From assembly GCF_002775205.1 (NCBI RefSeq), contig NC_036454.1:1154382-1218381 (forward strand): a DNA stretch of 64,000 bases. The letters are read 5' to 3'. Shown one piece after another: positions 47,401-57,339 of the stretch. Each line of letters opens with the position of its first letter. Position 1 is the first letter of the stretch. Both the position numbers and the translations under genes were made by a program. The notes beneath the pieces were generated by a model, which saw only the letters and a program-made list of their open reading frames with translations, had not been told where the DNA came from and ran no database searches. The stretch is from Xiphophorus maculatus. Taxonomy: Eukaryota; Chordata; Actinopteri; Cyprinodontiformes; Poeciliidae.

Positions 47401-50400
47401 TGTTCCTTGAAATGAAGCAGCACAATCAAAAACCACACGCAGCTTCTTTTTACGAGGATGGTACACACCATGATGTGGTATGTACCAAATCCTTCCATCT
47501 GGTCTGTTGAGTTGTTGATCCGGTACTTGTACTGCGTAGCCCATCTCCAACATGTTTGAAATAAATGTTTTGTATTCATCATGGAACAATGGGTTTCTTT
47601 GAAATTTCCTTTTCAGATTAACTGCACGTTGTTCAGCCAATTTTTTGTTGCATGGCATTGTGACAGACTCATGTTTGACAGGAAGCTTCATACTGTAATG
47701 ACCATTGATAGAACTCAGTGAGCTAGTTACTTTTTCCATGAAAAGGTTGTCTTCATGAGACATCTCCAACTTGTCATCACAGTTTCTCTCAGGGAAGTCA
47801 TGGTTGTATTGTTGCCTTGTGAGTTCTTCTATTGTTTCCAAACTAACTCTGTTAACAGTAACCTGTTGTTGCTTTTCCATTTCTGAACAGGCTCCATTGG
47901 GTTCTCTGAGGGGTCCATTTATTATCCAACCGAGTGGTGTTCTCACTGCATATGGTCCACTGTCCTGGCTGTTTATCACTTTCCAGGGTTCCATGGCCTT
48001 GTATGCATTGTTTCCAATCAAAAGACTCACATCAGCATCTATGCATGGCAATTTGACATCCTTCAGATATGGCCACTGATCCAGTTCTCCCTGCAGAGGG
48101 ATGTTTGCTTTGCTCACTGGTATCTCCTTTTGTGTGAATACTTTTGGCAGGTCAATAAACATACATCCTTCCATACCACTCACTTCCAGGTCAGTCAACA
48201 TGTAGCTATCAGTGCTGGACTGTTTATTCATAGTAGTAAGAAAAATCTTTGTTTTTCTGCCTGTGAGATTGAGCTGTCTTGCTAAATCTTCAGTACAAAA
48301 AGTACCAGAACTTCCTGGGTCAATAAAGGCATAAGTTTCAACCATTTTTGGACTTTTCTTTGATTTGATTCTTACAGGCACTATTGCAAGAATACTATCT
48401 TTATCCCCAGTCAAATCATTTTCCTTAAGCACTGATGCAAGTGCACTTGATGAGACCTGTGGTTCATTTTTATCACTGGTTGATTCAAGTTTATTTTTTT
48501 CAAGTCTTAAAACATGAAGCAGACTTGGATGTTTTTTAGCACAAAACTGACATGACATCTTTTGTTTGCAATCTTTGCTAAGATGTCCTCTGACCAAACA
48601 GCTGAAACAAAGTCCTGATTTCTTCAAAAATTCAACCTTATCATTATGAGGTTTATCTCTGAAAGTGTCACACATTTCAAATGTGTGATTCATTTTGCAA
48701 AATAGACATGGCGTTGAAAAAGCAGTACTGTTTGTAGCTCTTTCTGATTGAGTTTTAGTAGCTTTAATTGTGGTTTCTTCTTTACAGGTAATGTCTGTTG
48801 CAAAGCTACTTTTCTTGAAGCCATCTCCTTTTACACTTTTGATCTGTGTCTTTCTTTTTTCTCCCTTTTCTGCTGGTTGAGAGGGGTTTATATTTCCAAA
48901 CAATGGATCTGTCATCAGCCGAGCTTGTTTGTCAATAAAACTCACCAAGTCTGTGAATTTGGCTCTAGTTTTGGATTTTTCTTGTAGTTCAAATGCATGT
49001 GCTCTCCATTTTTCTCTCATCTTATATGGTAGTTTGGATGTCAAAATCCTTATGTTGACAGGATTGTCCATCTCATCCAAGTAGTCAATGTCGTCCATTG
49101 CATTACAACAACTTGTAAGGAAAAGAGAAAAAGAACTCAATGACTTTCCATCTTCAGGCTTAATTTGAGGCCACTGTAATGCCTTGTCCATATAAGCGGA
49201 AGCAATCTGAATCTCATTTCCATATTGGATTTGTAACAGTTTCATTGCTTCCTGAAAACCTCTGTGTGGTTGCATGTGTTGACAGCTCCTAACAAGATCT
49301 CTGACTTCACCTCTTGTATACTGTTCTAAATAGTACAGTTTATCAGCAGGGTTCTCAGTCTTTGTTTCAATAGTGTGATTGAAGGCTCTCATGAAGGAAC
49401 GGAAATGCAATGGATCACCGTAAAAAATAGGAACATCAACTGGTGGCATTTTAGAAAGTTGTTGTTGTTTAACAAGAAGTTCTGTGATGTCATTCTGTTT
49501 TTGCATTACTTTGCAAAGTTCCTCCATATTATTACTCTGCTGTGTGTTTCCATGTAACAATTCAGATGAGTGAACATCAGTGACGTGTTGAGTGGACTGA
49601 ACAACAGCATCATTAAAAGTTGGTTGTTGCTGCAAATCTCTTGGCATGAGGGGATGATGCACATTTTCACTTTCCTCTTTTTGTGTAAAGGTTTTGCTTT
49701 CAAACGTTCCATCTCTGATAACTGGAGCTTCATAGTCTTCATAAACCTTTATCTTGGCAGTTGCTTCTGCTATAGCAGTTTCAACATCCAACTGTTCTTT
49801 CTTAGCTTTTAGTTGAGCTTCTTCTAATTCCAACAACTGCTTCTTTTTAAGAGTAGCAGCCTTTGCAAGAAGTGCAGCTCTTTTCGCTTCCTCCTTCAAG
49901 CGAGCTGAGGATGCAGATGATGTGGATGAAGAAGCACATGAACTGCTACTAACTGACTTTGCTTTAGATCCAGTCCCTTTTGATCTTTTCTTTGACACAG
50001 AAGCAATGGATACACTATCCATAGGACTCACTTCTACATCTAACTGATGGTCATCTATGGTTTTCCTTTTTTGTTCTTTAATCCATGTTTCTGTTTTTTC
50101 CAAAATAGACTTGAAAAAATCATATTTTGGCTGAAACCAATATTCTTGGTCAACATGTTGTTCATCTTCATGAAGAATTTCCAAAACTGCTTCATTGGAT
50201 TTACTAAACTCTTCAAGAAGTGTCTGAAATAATGGTAAATGCTCTTCTTCAATCTGGATCAAACTTCCATTATTTTGCATTAAGCTATCAATCTCCTTAG
50301 ATTTAGCTGTCAACTGTCCAAGTTTGTACCTTCTTACATTGATCAGTTTATGGAGTTTAGAATCCAGAGCCTTTTCTGTGAGCTTTGGCGCCCTCTTTTG

Positions 50401-50445
50401 GTCATCTTCGTTTACTACAGCGTTTGAGTCTGAGTTGTCCGCCAT
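44422..50445 (-). CDS. BEL/Pao gag-pol polyprotein, intact 2007-codon ORF
   Basis: One uninterrupted ORF encodes, in order: an acidic N-terminus and a Lys/Glu/Ala coiled coil (about 180-260), a gag-like region, Cys-rich motifs with a zinc knuckle CFSCLVRGHLSKDC (from about 613), and an aspartic protease with IDPGSSGTFC (D about 709). It continues with reverse transcriptase having YVDD (about 1127-1130), RNase H with HFSDAS (D about 1309), an integrase zinc finger HEQSGH...CAVC (from about 1644) and an integrase core with catalytic Asp about 1715, Asp about 1777 and Glu about 1827 in GGVWERQVR. This order and the HHGGVWER motif are diagnostic of BEL/Pao (Belpaoviridae). All key residues I can check are present, with no stop or frameshift. 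No envelope gene is present. Such polyproteins copy RNA into DNA in cytoplasmic particles and integrate it. Confidence 0.97.
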   Translation of the reverse strand: MADNSDSNAVVNEDDQKRAPKLTEKALDSKLHKLINVRRYKLGQLTAKSKEIDSLMQNNGSLIQIEEEHLPLFQTLLEEFSKSNEAVLEILHEDEQHVDQEYWFQPKYDFFKSILEKTETWIKEQKRKTIDDHQLDVEVSPMDSVSIASVSKKRSKGTGSKAKSVSSSSCASSSTSSASSARLKEEAKRAALLAKAATLKKKQLLELEEAQLKAKKEQLDVETAIAEATAKIKVYEDYEAPVIRDGTFESKTFTQKEESENVHHPLMPRDLQQQPTFNDAVVQSTQHVTDVHSSELLHGNTQQSNNMEELCKVMQKQNDITELLVKQQQLSKMPPVDVPIFYGDPLHFRSFMRAFNHTIETKTENPADKLYYLEQYTRGEVRDLVRSCQHMQPHRGFQEAMKLLQIQYGNEIQIASAYMDKALQWPQIKPEDGKSLSSFSLFLTSCCNAMDDIDYLDEMDNPVNIRILTSKLPYKMREKWRAHAFELQEKSKTRAKFTDLVSFIDKQARLMTDPLFGNINPSQPAEKGEKRKTQIKSVKGDGFKKSSFATDITCKEETTIKATKTQSERATNSTAFSTPCLFCKMNHTFEMCDTFRDKPHNDKVEFLKKSGLCFSCLVRGHLSKDCKQKMSCQFCAKKHPSLLHVLRLEKNKLESTSDKNEPQVSSSALASVLKENDLTGDKDSILAIVPVRIKSKKSPKMVETYAFIDPGSSGTFCTEDLARQLNLTGRKTKIFLTTMNKQSSTDSYMLTDLEVSGMEGCMFIDLPKVFTQKEIPVSKANIPLQGELDQWPYLKDVKLPCIDADVSLLIGNNAYKAMEPWKVINSQDSGPYAVRTPLGWIINGPLREPNGACSEMEKQQQVTVNRVSLETIEELTRQQYNHDFPERNCDDKLEMSHEDNLFMEKVTSSLSSINGHYSMKLPVKHESVTMPCNKKLAEQRAVNLKRKFQRNPLFHDEYKTFISNMLEMGYAVQVPDQQLNRPDGRIWYIPHHGVYHPRKKKLRVVFDCAASFQGTSLNDILLQGPDLANSLIGVLTRFRQGPIAMTADIQAMYHQVKVANEDTDLLRFLWWPEGDFTRTLEEFKMIVHPFGATSSPSCAMFALRRTAEDNQSKSSSETVETVLNNFYVDDCLKAVDTTAKAIVMVEELTALCATGGFHLTKWASNSRELLATIPEEERAKEFKDLDLSNDTLPKERTLGVQWCTESDAFTFTINVKTRPMTRRGLLSVVSSIYDPLGFLAPVTLLPKTLLQQMCKNKLGWDEEIPEEFARKWKKWLDELDLLSSFNINRCIKPPEFKSAITAKLHHFSDASELGYGTVTYLSLKNEEGKFHSAFIIGKARVAPIKQTTIPRMELAAAVVAVKMDKMLRKEMQLDLQDSQFWTDSTTVLSYISSETHRFKTFVANRVAIIRENTKPSQWRYVNTSLNPADCASRGLTAEDFMKNEKWINGPTFLQSLEESWPEGHESKLVDQDDVELKKKLKVNLTLTTSAPCPINQLIEYYSSWYKLKKAIAWMLRLKEILLQLSQQRQLIQKTTSNADMVKRMNEYKTKMKMNPLSVQNLQDAERAVVQYSQCQRFPEEISSLQKGVCVKRNSEIYKLDPLLIDNMLRVGGRLCNSAMSEEAVHPAILSKDMHISRLILRNIHEQSGHSGRNYVLSQLRQKYWIPKAHSAVRKLLSNCAVCRKLHGKPGEQKMSDLPQDRVLPDSPPFTNTGVDFFGPIEIKRGRSNVKRYGVLFTCLAIRAVHIEVAHSLDTDSCINAIRRFMCRRGQVMVLRSDNGTNFVGAERQLCESIEQWNQSKIEDTLRQNGIQWIFNPPGGSHHGGVWERQVRTVKRVLSSVLKQQMLDDEGLQTVFCEVEAIINARPITSVSDDPNDIEPLTPNHLLLLKKQPLLPSGLFQQADLYARRRWRQSQYIADLFWKRWTKEYLPILQERQKWFQIKENLATDDVVLIMDQTAPRNAWVMGRVLKTLPDKKGLVRRVLVKTMTNTLERPIDKLCLIHKKDIV

Positions 50446-50550
50446 TATGACCTTCTTATGCTTTAAAAATCGTTATTACGTTGTCCTTCGTCTTCAATAG
50501 ACACACGAAGTCATCCTTCTTTTCAAACGATGTAAACAGTTTTTGACTTA

Positions 50551-51012
50551 TGTAGTGGCTACTTGTTCTTTTCTATAAAGCCACTATATTGATAAATTAG
50601 CTTCAGTTTTCTTTGTTAGTATCGGTTAGCTTATCTCTTCTTAGTTGACGCGTTTCTGTTCATTGATATGTCTTGTGCATTAAATAATAAACAATACTTA
50701 CGGTTCCACACAAAGTATGAACTTTACTTTCTTTGGCATAACATGAAAATTATTTTGTCTTGCACAGCATCCTTAAAATTAACGGTCAAAAACTGTGTAG
50801 AGGTTAAGCGACCACACTTCATCCAACATTCTTTTCTTTTTTTTTACTCTTAAGTGACACCGCCCTTTTTATATATACAATTGTGTCCTTTAGGTGGCGC
50901 TGTTTTATAAAAAACATAGTAAAATAAAACCTTACTGTAAAGACAATATCTAAATATGCAAAAAGCATACAAAAAAGAAACAATGTTAAAACTAACATTT
51001 TTGGCTCTTACA
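50551..51012 (-). repeat. 5' LTR of the BEL/Pao element
   Basis: 462 bp, near-identical to the 3' LTR. It carries the element's presumed promoter, including a TATA-like box, and abuts GAATC at 51013-51017. Confidence 0.97.
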
Positions 51013-51017
51013 GAATC

Positions 51018-51350
51018 TTTTTCACTAGTTTCTTGATTTCCCTGCAATATAATTCATATTTTAAGAGACTTGCATTGAATTTCCAGTACCCTCCATGTCT
51101 CAAACTGTCAGGAAGAGGAGTAATTAATAAATTAATGCTGCAGTGATCAGTGAGAGGAGTTGGAGACATATTACAGTCTGATGTTAGTGTGAGAATATCA
51201 TCTGTTCCTAACCAAAAATCTATTCTAGATCTGCTTGAAGCATCTGATTTAAACCAAGAGAAATGTTTTCCATTAATATGTTTGTCTCTCCATAAGTCAA
51301 TAAGACCCAAACTGGTACAGAAATCAGACATCAGGGGCCTCATTATCCAC
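51018..51350 (-). mobile_element. Endonuclease part of the old L1, separated by the BEL/Pao insertion
   Basis: The minus-strand translation has MSDFCTSLGLIDLWRDKH, SRSRIDFWLGTDDI and PLTDHCSINLLI, which is the L1 endonuclease C-terminal part. Its frame ends at the BEL insertion point and resumes at 43846 going down. The 5' side is lost at about 51350. Confidence 0.85.
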
Positions 51351-51574
51351 CTTATTCCAAGCCCCCATGAGGCTTTGTGGGATTTATTGCTGCGACTTCC
51401 GCCGCAAACCGGAACCGCCATTTGTTAACATGTTAGCAACTCCATAACCGGCTTTCGTCAGAGCTTTTAGGCTACAAAATATGTGGGAACTCCAGCTATC
51501 AAAGCTTAAATGTAACAATATTGTTTTACCGCTACCTACAGCTAATGGCGACTTGAAGAAATGGCCGCAAATAA

Positions 51575-51725
51575 CCCGCACTAGCATAGTTAGCTACCCG
51601 CACTAGCATAGTTAGCTGCCCGCACTAGCATAGTTAGCTACCCGCACTAGCATAGTTAGCTGCCCGCACTAGCATAGTTAGCTACCCACATTAGCATAGT
51701 TAGCTACCAGCACTAGCATAGTTAG
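51575..51725 (+). repeat. 22-bp tandem repeat GCACTAGCATAGTTAGCTAC, about 6.5 units
   Basis: Units alternate between CTACCC and CTGCCC at the end. The last partial unit merges into the 5' end of the SINE at 51723. Confidence 0.9.
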
Positions 51726-51945
51726 CACGCCCCACATTTGGAGGCCTTAGACCCACGGATGTCGCGGGTTCGACTCCCGGTCCCGACGACCCTTGCAGCA
51801 TGTCCTCCTTCAAAAATGGCGCCGGCTCAGCTGGCTGCCTGCAGACGCAGCTCCGTCGTGTGTTAATCTGTGTATAAAAAATTCTTGCTGTAACTGCGAA
51901 ATAATTTCCCTGCTGGGATGAATAAAGTAATTCTTCTTCTTTGCA
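51723..51945 (+). mobile_element. tRNA-derived SINE, 5'-truncated copy
   Basis: Same family as 8081-8333, in the opposite orientation: GTTAGCACGCCCCACATTTGG, B box GGTTCGACTCCC, body GGCGCCGGCTCAGCTGG and tail GGGATGAATAAAGTAATTC with (TTC)n. It lacks the first 25 or so bases including most of the A box. Confidence 0.85.
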
Positions 51946-52131
51946 GTAGGTTCTTTTTTGCTTCAGTCCGGTACTAGTAGGGTCGGGTCCCTGCTCTAAC
52001 GTTTGGTTCTTTTGGATCGGCTCACCAGGTCCAACTTTCTGTTAATAGTTTAGGGATTTTTGTTTTTTCTTTCCTGTCTTTTTTTTTGTAGGGAACTGAG
52101 GGTGTTTAACTCTGTCTTTTTTCCTCCACAG

Positions 52132-52438
52132 TGTCATGGAAAGCGGTGAGGCAAACGCAGCAGATCCAGATGAGATGATTGATGGTTTTTGTAATGTAAA
52201 AGATCCAAAATGACACAGCACAAAAATAATGCAAAAGTCCAAATCCCAGGCAGCACTGCTGAGCGGAGAACCAGGGCTCAACACAGGTAGCAACAGGGAA
52301 CACAAACAACAGACAAGACCAGGACCAACAAACACAGGTGGGGTTAAATACACTGAGGGTAGTCATGGAAACAAGACACACCTGGGAATAATCAAGGGGA
52401 GACAGGACAACAGAGACACAGAAACTCAAATCCTGACA
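52132..52438 (-). mobile_element. Solo LTR, same family as 63487-63808
   Basis: In plus-strand reading it runs TGTCATGGAAAGCGG to AAATCCTGACA. Its reverse complement shares CAGGTGTG, CCTTGATTATTCCCAG and TTGTCCTGTCTCC with the LTRs at 41239 and 63487. I see no internal element sequence beside it and no clear target duplication. Confidence 0.75.
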
Positions 52439-54007
52439 GAAAATCAAAGCAGCTGAACCAAAAGAAAAGTTCAAGAACGTTTCAAAATAAAATCTTTGTT
52501 TTTTAACCCTCAGTTTTGTCTATGTCCTCAAATATGTTGTGCCCTTGTTGGCCGTAACACTGACCGAAGCATAATGATTTTTTTAAATTTGAATGAAAAA
52601 TCACATTCACATCATACCAAGCTAATATTATGTAGTTTTGCTGTTTTACACTGTCGGCACAAACCTGAGCAGCTTCTCTGCTTTTCTCTCAGGGCGGTTC
52701 TTCAGAGAGACGAGCTGCTGATTCACATTACAAAACGTAAGATGGTGTTTCTGTCGCTCCTGTGATTAAACTCAGTTACGATCCTCTGTAGCGACGGCCA
52801 CATGAAGCTTCATGAAGCAGTGAAGCTTCCCGGCTCTTTGCTTCACCAAAGGTTCATCACTCAGCATCTCACTAGTGACACCTGCTGCTGAAACTGTGGC
52901 ATCCTGTCACTCAGATAGACATACTTCAAAAATTAGTAAATGCAATATTATCACAAAGTTTTTGTCAAACTCATGTTTAGTAACAGGAGAGTCAGTTAAA
53001 TCCTATGTAACTCATCTTTTTTAGTTATTAAAATGATTTGTAGCCAGTCTATGCTGACTGCCAGCTGTTTTCTTTTGTCACCGACTGATTTGACAATAAA
53101 GACTTTTTTAGTGTATTCAGAGTGCAGCTTGTTGGGGCAGACACTATTCTTTATTCTTTGAGTTTTGATTTGCCTCCTAAAAAAACTACAATTCTTCAAA
53201 AATTCTCTTTTTCTTGGATTCCTATTGGCTCTCTGATCTGATCCCTTATTTTTACTCATCAGGCCAGAATTTTATCTTCCAGCGGCTTTAGTCTGTTTCT
53301 GCTGTGATGTATCTTTGCAGAACAAAGAAATAGTGGACATTTCAGGAAGGTGAGAATTTTGGAGGTGAAGTGGTTCATTATTTTTATTCAAGATTATTGT
53401 GAGCGATCATTTCAAAGTTTTCCCACATGTCAGATTTTTTCTTCTTACTGGCTCCATTTCAATCAGCTTTATTTGTGTAGCACATTTCAGCAACATTGCA
53501 GTTTCAAAGTGATTTACATAATAAATAACACACAAATATAAAGTCATAAAATGTACCATAATCAACAATTGAGAAAACCAATAACAAACATTACATTTTG
53601 AGGAGTACCAATGGAAGTGTCACTAAAATGATTTATGTCATGAGAAAATGTATGTTTATTTCTAAAAGTTAGAATAATGTATTTTAAGTTGTTTGGTTCA
53701 CGTTTTAAGATTTGTGTTAAATGATTGTATTTTATTTCGTCTCGAACTATTTTGTTGGAAGTTATCGCGAGATTTGTGTACACGCGTGAGGCTGCGAGAC
53801 TTGAATAAACAGAGAAGCAGCAGAGCTGCGTGTCCTGTAGCTGTCCAGGTATTTTGTACTTATGTTTGTTATGTTTTGTGAATTTATTGGTTATGGTGTT
53901 TAATTACTTAATATTGTGGTTTAGAGTGAAGAACGATGAATTAATCGGTTAAAAACCTCCGAAGTGGCAGCGGCCACGAGGCAACTTTTGTCAAAGCAGG
54001 TGTCACC

Positions 54008-54046
<39 letters not shown>

Positions 54047-56333
54047 AAATGTATCCACGTCTAAAGCTTTGGCTTTTATTTCTGTAGTTTTCAGGCGTTA
54101 CTAAAGAGCCCGTCTTAAGGAAGCCGTGCCAGAGTTGGACCTACAACCATCATCAAAACGATCAATACACGTGAACTATGTTGGTCAAGGTTCCTTTTAT
54201 TTCGGCTACTGCTGGAAACCAATACTCTGGTGCGATCAAATACAACAACCCATGAAGCGGCACGGCTCATCATGCTTTTATTTTGAAAACCGACACGCAA
54301 AATGAAGCAGTCACGTCACCCATGTAACAGTTTGTTGCCAGTCACGTGGTTTTCGTGGATGCAAGTCGGCATGGAAGCGGCTTCAGGTCCCATCACTAGT
54401 CCGACCTGACAGCAGAGGCGCGTCCAACAAGTTTGACTAAATATTGTACAATAACCCAAAACACAGATGTAACTTGTATCATGAATATAAACTAGCAAAA
54501 ACACCAACAAGCTACAATGAAATACTGACTGGTGGAAGTCAGAGCCAAAAATCTGTCGCTGCTTAAATTCATGCGATTTAAATTCATATTAGAATCATCA
54601 GCTACAAAGTGGCAACTTTAAAGTTGATGGCACTCTTTTTAAGATGGGGAAACATCTTACCGGTTTATGTAATAATAGAGCAGCACTGGCTGCCATCTTG
54701 GAAATCCGGCGGCCATCTTGGAGCGGTCGTCCCTCCAAACCAAAACGGCAGCAGGAGTCTCAGCACCGCCGGATATTTTTGTTCATATCGACGAACTATT
54801 GTGAGATCTCGGGGGATAACGTTTCACAAGTAAGATGGACATATTAGTGTTTATATTTTGTGAATAGAATATTACTAAACTGTATTTATGTCCACCGGCC
54901 AAATACCAGCTAATATTAGCTACAGTGCTAACGGTGTAGCACCGGGTTCAGCTATGAAGGCTAATGAGATTTAGAAAATCTAAAGTTTGAAGTATTCCCT
55001 TATATTATGCGACACAAAGTGGGAAAGACTGTTATTGATGTTTAATTCTTTCACTCTGTCTAAAGTAAAATAGTTCCTGTTTTAGTTTTAATGTTTCATA
55101 AAGACGATGTGAGGAAGAAGAGAAACGTGTTAAAGGAGAGACGGATTCACTGCTGATGAATCTGAAGCTGCAACTGCTCAGCTGGAAAACATGAATAAAA
55201 CATATAGAGATATTATGTATATAACCATTTGTACTTTAACACATATTATTCAGTATTAATTATTATTTAATCATATTTGTTTCTCTGTGATTGTATTATT
55301 TTGTTTATTTATATAAATATGTATTGATATTACTAAATAATATATTAAAAAATTATGACTGGTTGTGTTCTTTGTAAAATGCTCATCATACATCAATATG
55401 AAAATATTCTATTCTGAATCTATTCTGTTTTCCCCACTAAGAATATTTAAATGTGCTGAACCATGAGGCAGTCAATTCAAAAACACTTTCAAAATAATGT
55501 CCTTGTAAATGTATCTATGAAAGCTGTTTGAATAAAGTTTACAGCAAAACATCGTGAAAATCTGTTTAGTATTTAGCGAGTTATGATTGATTAAATGCGC
55601 GGATACTTCATTGCTCCCGTCAAACATAAAACACTCAGTTGACCTCTCCAAGATGGCCGCCCTGAATCTCGTCAGCAACAACAGTCAGGAGGAGCTTCTG
55701 TTGTTTCTGTGTCTGGTTTCCACAGTAAAGCTGAAGCTGCTGACCAGCCCTGGTTTCTGTTTACTGAGAATAAATAGATGAATTCAGACGACGAGTTTCA
55801 CAAACTGAGCAACATGATTGGAGTGAGTTTTCACATCCTTTATTTTTATTTTCTTTATTTTGTGTCAGGTTATTGTCTGAAGATAAATGTGGTTCAGTTT
55901 CATGGTTTAAACACTAAAATATTAAAATCATAAAAACGTCGAGTTTGAAGCTTCCTGGTCTTAATAACTGAATGTCGTCAGATTTCAATGGATTTCTGTG
56001 AGTTTTGACTCTAGTTTGATATTATTCACTAAAGTTTCATATATTTACACAAACTTTGACGCCACGTTGATTTTCAGACTTGCCGACTTGTGTAGTTTAG
56101 ATAGGAGGCCCCTGAGGGCCGTTCACTGCAGCTGCTCGTGTCTCCGAGTCTTTGTCAGTTTGGTGTTAAACTAAAACAGAAAACAATTTAAAACTGACAT
56201 CTTGAGATTAATGACTGAAGAAAATCTGATACAAGTTATTTTAATGAACTGAGTTAGATGGTGAAGTTTCTCATGTCAGACCCACTGGGTCTCCTGGGGT
56301 CCATGGGTGGCAGAAACTCCACGCCGCTGCTAA
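52439..56333. other. Intergenic DNA, no confident gene
   Basis: (CTGT)n at 54007-54045. 53465-53520 (CTTTATTTGTGTAGCACATTTC) is a common fish dispersed-repeat motif. Two GCCATCTTGGA words at 54692-54723, and CCAAGATGGCCGCC at 55649-55662 starting a short frame (MAALNLVSNNSQEELLL, about 41 codons), suggest YY1-type promoter sequence. No exon could be tied to a family. Confidence 0.4.
54690..54725. promoter_or_regulatory. Possible YY1-type promoter island
   Basis: Two direct copies of GCCATCTTGGA, the classical YY1 core found at many CpG-type start sites, lie within about 35 bp. About 100 bp further is a donor-like CACAA/GTAAGA at 54826-54833. An unannotated first exon is possible, but nothing downstream confirms it. 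Confidence 0.25.
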
Positions 56334-56460
56334 AGCTGCGGCTCCCAGCCGGGGCCCCTGTAGCTGTGGCTCCCAGCCGGGGCCCCTGTAGCTGTGGCTC
56401 CCAGCCGGGGCCCCTGTAGCTGTGGCTCCCAGCCGGGGCCCCTGTAGCTGCGGCTCCCAA
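56334..56460. repeat. 28-bp GC-rich minisatellite downstream of the myosin light chain
   Basis: About 4.5 units of CCCAGCCGGGGCCCCTGTAG plus TGTGGCT. Minus-strand frames through it are artefacts. Confidence 0.9.
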
Positions 56461-56655
56461 CTCCATGAGGTTAGATTATTCTGCATACCTGGACTTTGTA
56501 CCGACCAACTGAACTGGACCGGACCGGTTCTGATGGAACCAGCCAGCCACTAATGGAGCAACAGAGACCGGAAGTCTGAGGGACAAAACAACCATAAATG
56601 GACCGGAACCAGAACTCTGGAGACAGAAAGCACACAGAGCCAGAGCTGTAGGTGT

Positions 56656-56661
56656 TTTATT
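56656..56661 (-). terminator. Poly(A) signal of the myosin light chain gene
   Basis: AATAAA on the minus strand, 39 nt beyond the stop codon. Confidence 0.7.
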
Positions 56662-56699
56662 AAGGCGGAGCGCTGCCCCCTCCCCTCCCCCACTGGTTG

Positions 56700-57284
56700 C
56701 TACCCGGCCAGGATGTGCTTGACGAACTCGGTGTAGTTGACGTGTCCGTTGGCGTCCTCCTGGCCCGCCATGAGCCGGTCCACCTCGTCCTCCGTCATGC
56801 GCTCCCCCAGCGTGGCCAGGACGTGGCGGAGCTCCGCCCCCATCACGGTGCCGTTGCCCTCCTTGTCGAAGACGCGCAGCCCCTCCACGAAGTCCTCCAT
56901 GTTGCCCTGCTCCTTGGCGCGCGCCACGTGCTGCAGCATGGGCAGGAAGGCCTGGAAGTCCAGCAGCGAGGCGTGCATCTCCTCGGCTTTGGGCCGGCCC
57001 AGCAGCTTCAGAACCTCGTCGTTGGTCGGGTTGTGCCCCAGCGCCCGCAGCACGTCGCCGCACTGGGCGTAGCTGATCTTCATCTCGCCGCCCGGCGTCT
57101 CGTCGAACAGGGAGAAGGCGTCCCGGAACTCCTCCACCTGGTCCGGGCTGAACTCCACCACCACGCTGCGCAGGTCCACCTCCGGGGCCCGGGGCTCCGG
57201 CTCCGGCTCCGGGGCCTTGGCCGGGGGCGCCGCCTCCACCTTCTTCACCTCCGCTTTCTTGGCCTCCACCTTCTTTGGAGCCAT
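56700..57284 (-). CDS. Essential myosin light chain (MYL3/MYL4/MYL1-like), intronless
   Basis: A regulatory-type subunit that wraps the lever arm of striated-muscle myosin. The 194-residue protein starts [10 protein letters not shown], with the Lys/Ala/Pro N-terminal extension ([10 protein letters not shown]) typical of the long actin-contacting form. It then has EF-hand folds with [69 protein letters not shown] and [19 protein letters not shown]. Length matches MYL3/MYL4 (195-197). Family genes normally have about six or seven exons, yet this ORF is continuous, so it is probably a retrocopy. Key residues are preserved, a TATAA lies 38 bp 5' of the ATG and an AATAAA follows. Codon third positions are strongly G/C. 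Upstream in-frame codons exist but the TATA placement favours this ATG. Paralogue assignment is uncertain. Confidence 0.93.
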   Translation of the reverse strand: MAPKKVEAKKAEVKKVEAAPPAKAPEPEPEPRAPEVDLRSVVVEFSPDQVEEFRDAFSLFDETPGGEMKISYAQCGDVLRALGHNPTNDEVLKLLGRPKAEEMHASLLDFQAFLPMLQHVARAKEQGNMEDFVEGLRVFDKEGNGTVMGAELRHVLATLGERMTEDEVDRLMAGQEDANGHVNYTEFVKHILAG

Positions 57285-57321
57285 GCTTCGCCGCAGATGG
57301 AGGCGAGGCGCCGCGGGCGGC

Positions 57322-57326
57322 TTATA
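57322..57326 (-). promoter_or_regulatory. TATA box of the intronless myosin light chain gene
   Basis: GGCTATAAGCC on the minus strand puts TATAA 38 bp from the ATG, implying a 5' UTR of only about 10-15 nt. CAGATG E-box-like words occur at 57294-57299 and 57333-57338. Confidence 0.5.
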
Positions 57327-57339
57327 GCCGCTGCAGATG

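Larger units (their letters stand above)
43852..51012 (-). mobile_element. Complete BEL/Pao LTR retrotransposon
   Basis: LTRs are 43852-44310 (459 bp, 3' LTR) and 50551-51012 (462 bp, 5' LTR). They look identical except for three extra T in one T-run. Both begin TGTAGTGGC and end CTCTTACA in the plus-strand reading. A 5-bp target duplication GAATC flanks the element (43847-43851 and 51013-51017). A purine-rich tract abuts the 3' LTR on the minus strand (GGGGCCGGAAA). The LTR carries a TATATATAAAAAGG box on the element's sense strand (about 50866-50878). It contains a single long gag-pol ORF and no envelope ORF. It is inserted in an older L1 whose frame continues across the site. Confidence 0.97.

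Noticed and set aside
53465-53540. Possible gene start near the CTTTATTTGTGTAGCACATTTC motif
   Set aside because: This motif is a common dispersed repeat in fish genomes, and no exon follows.
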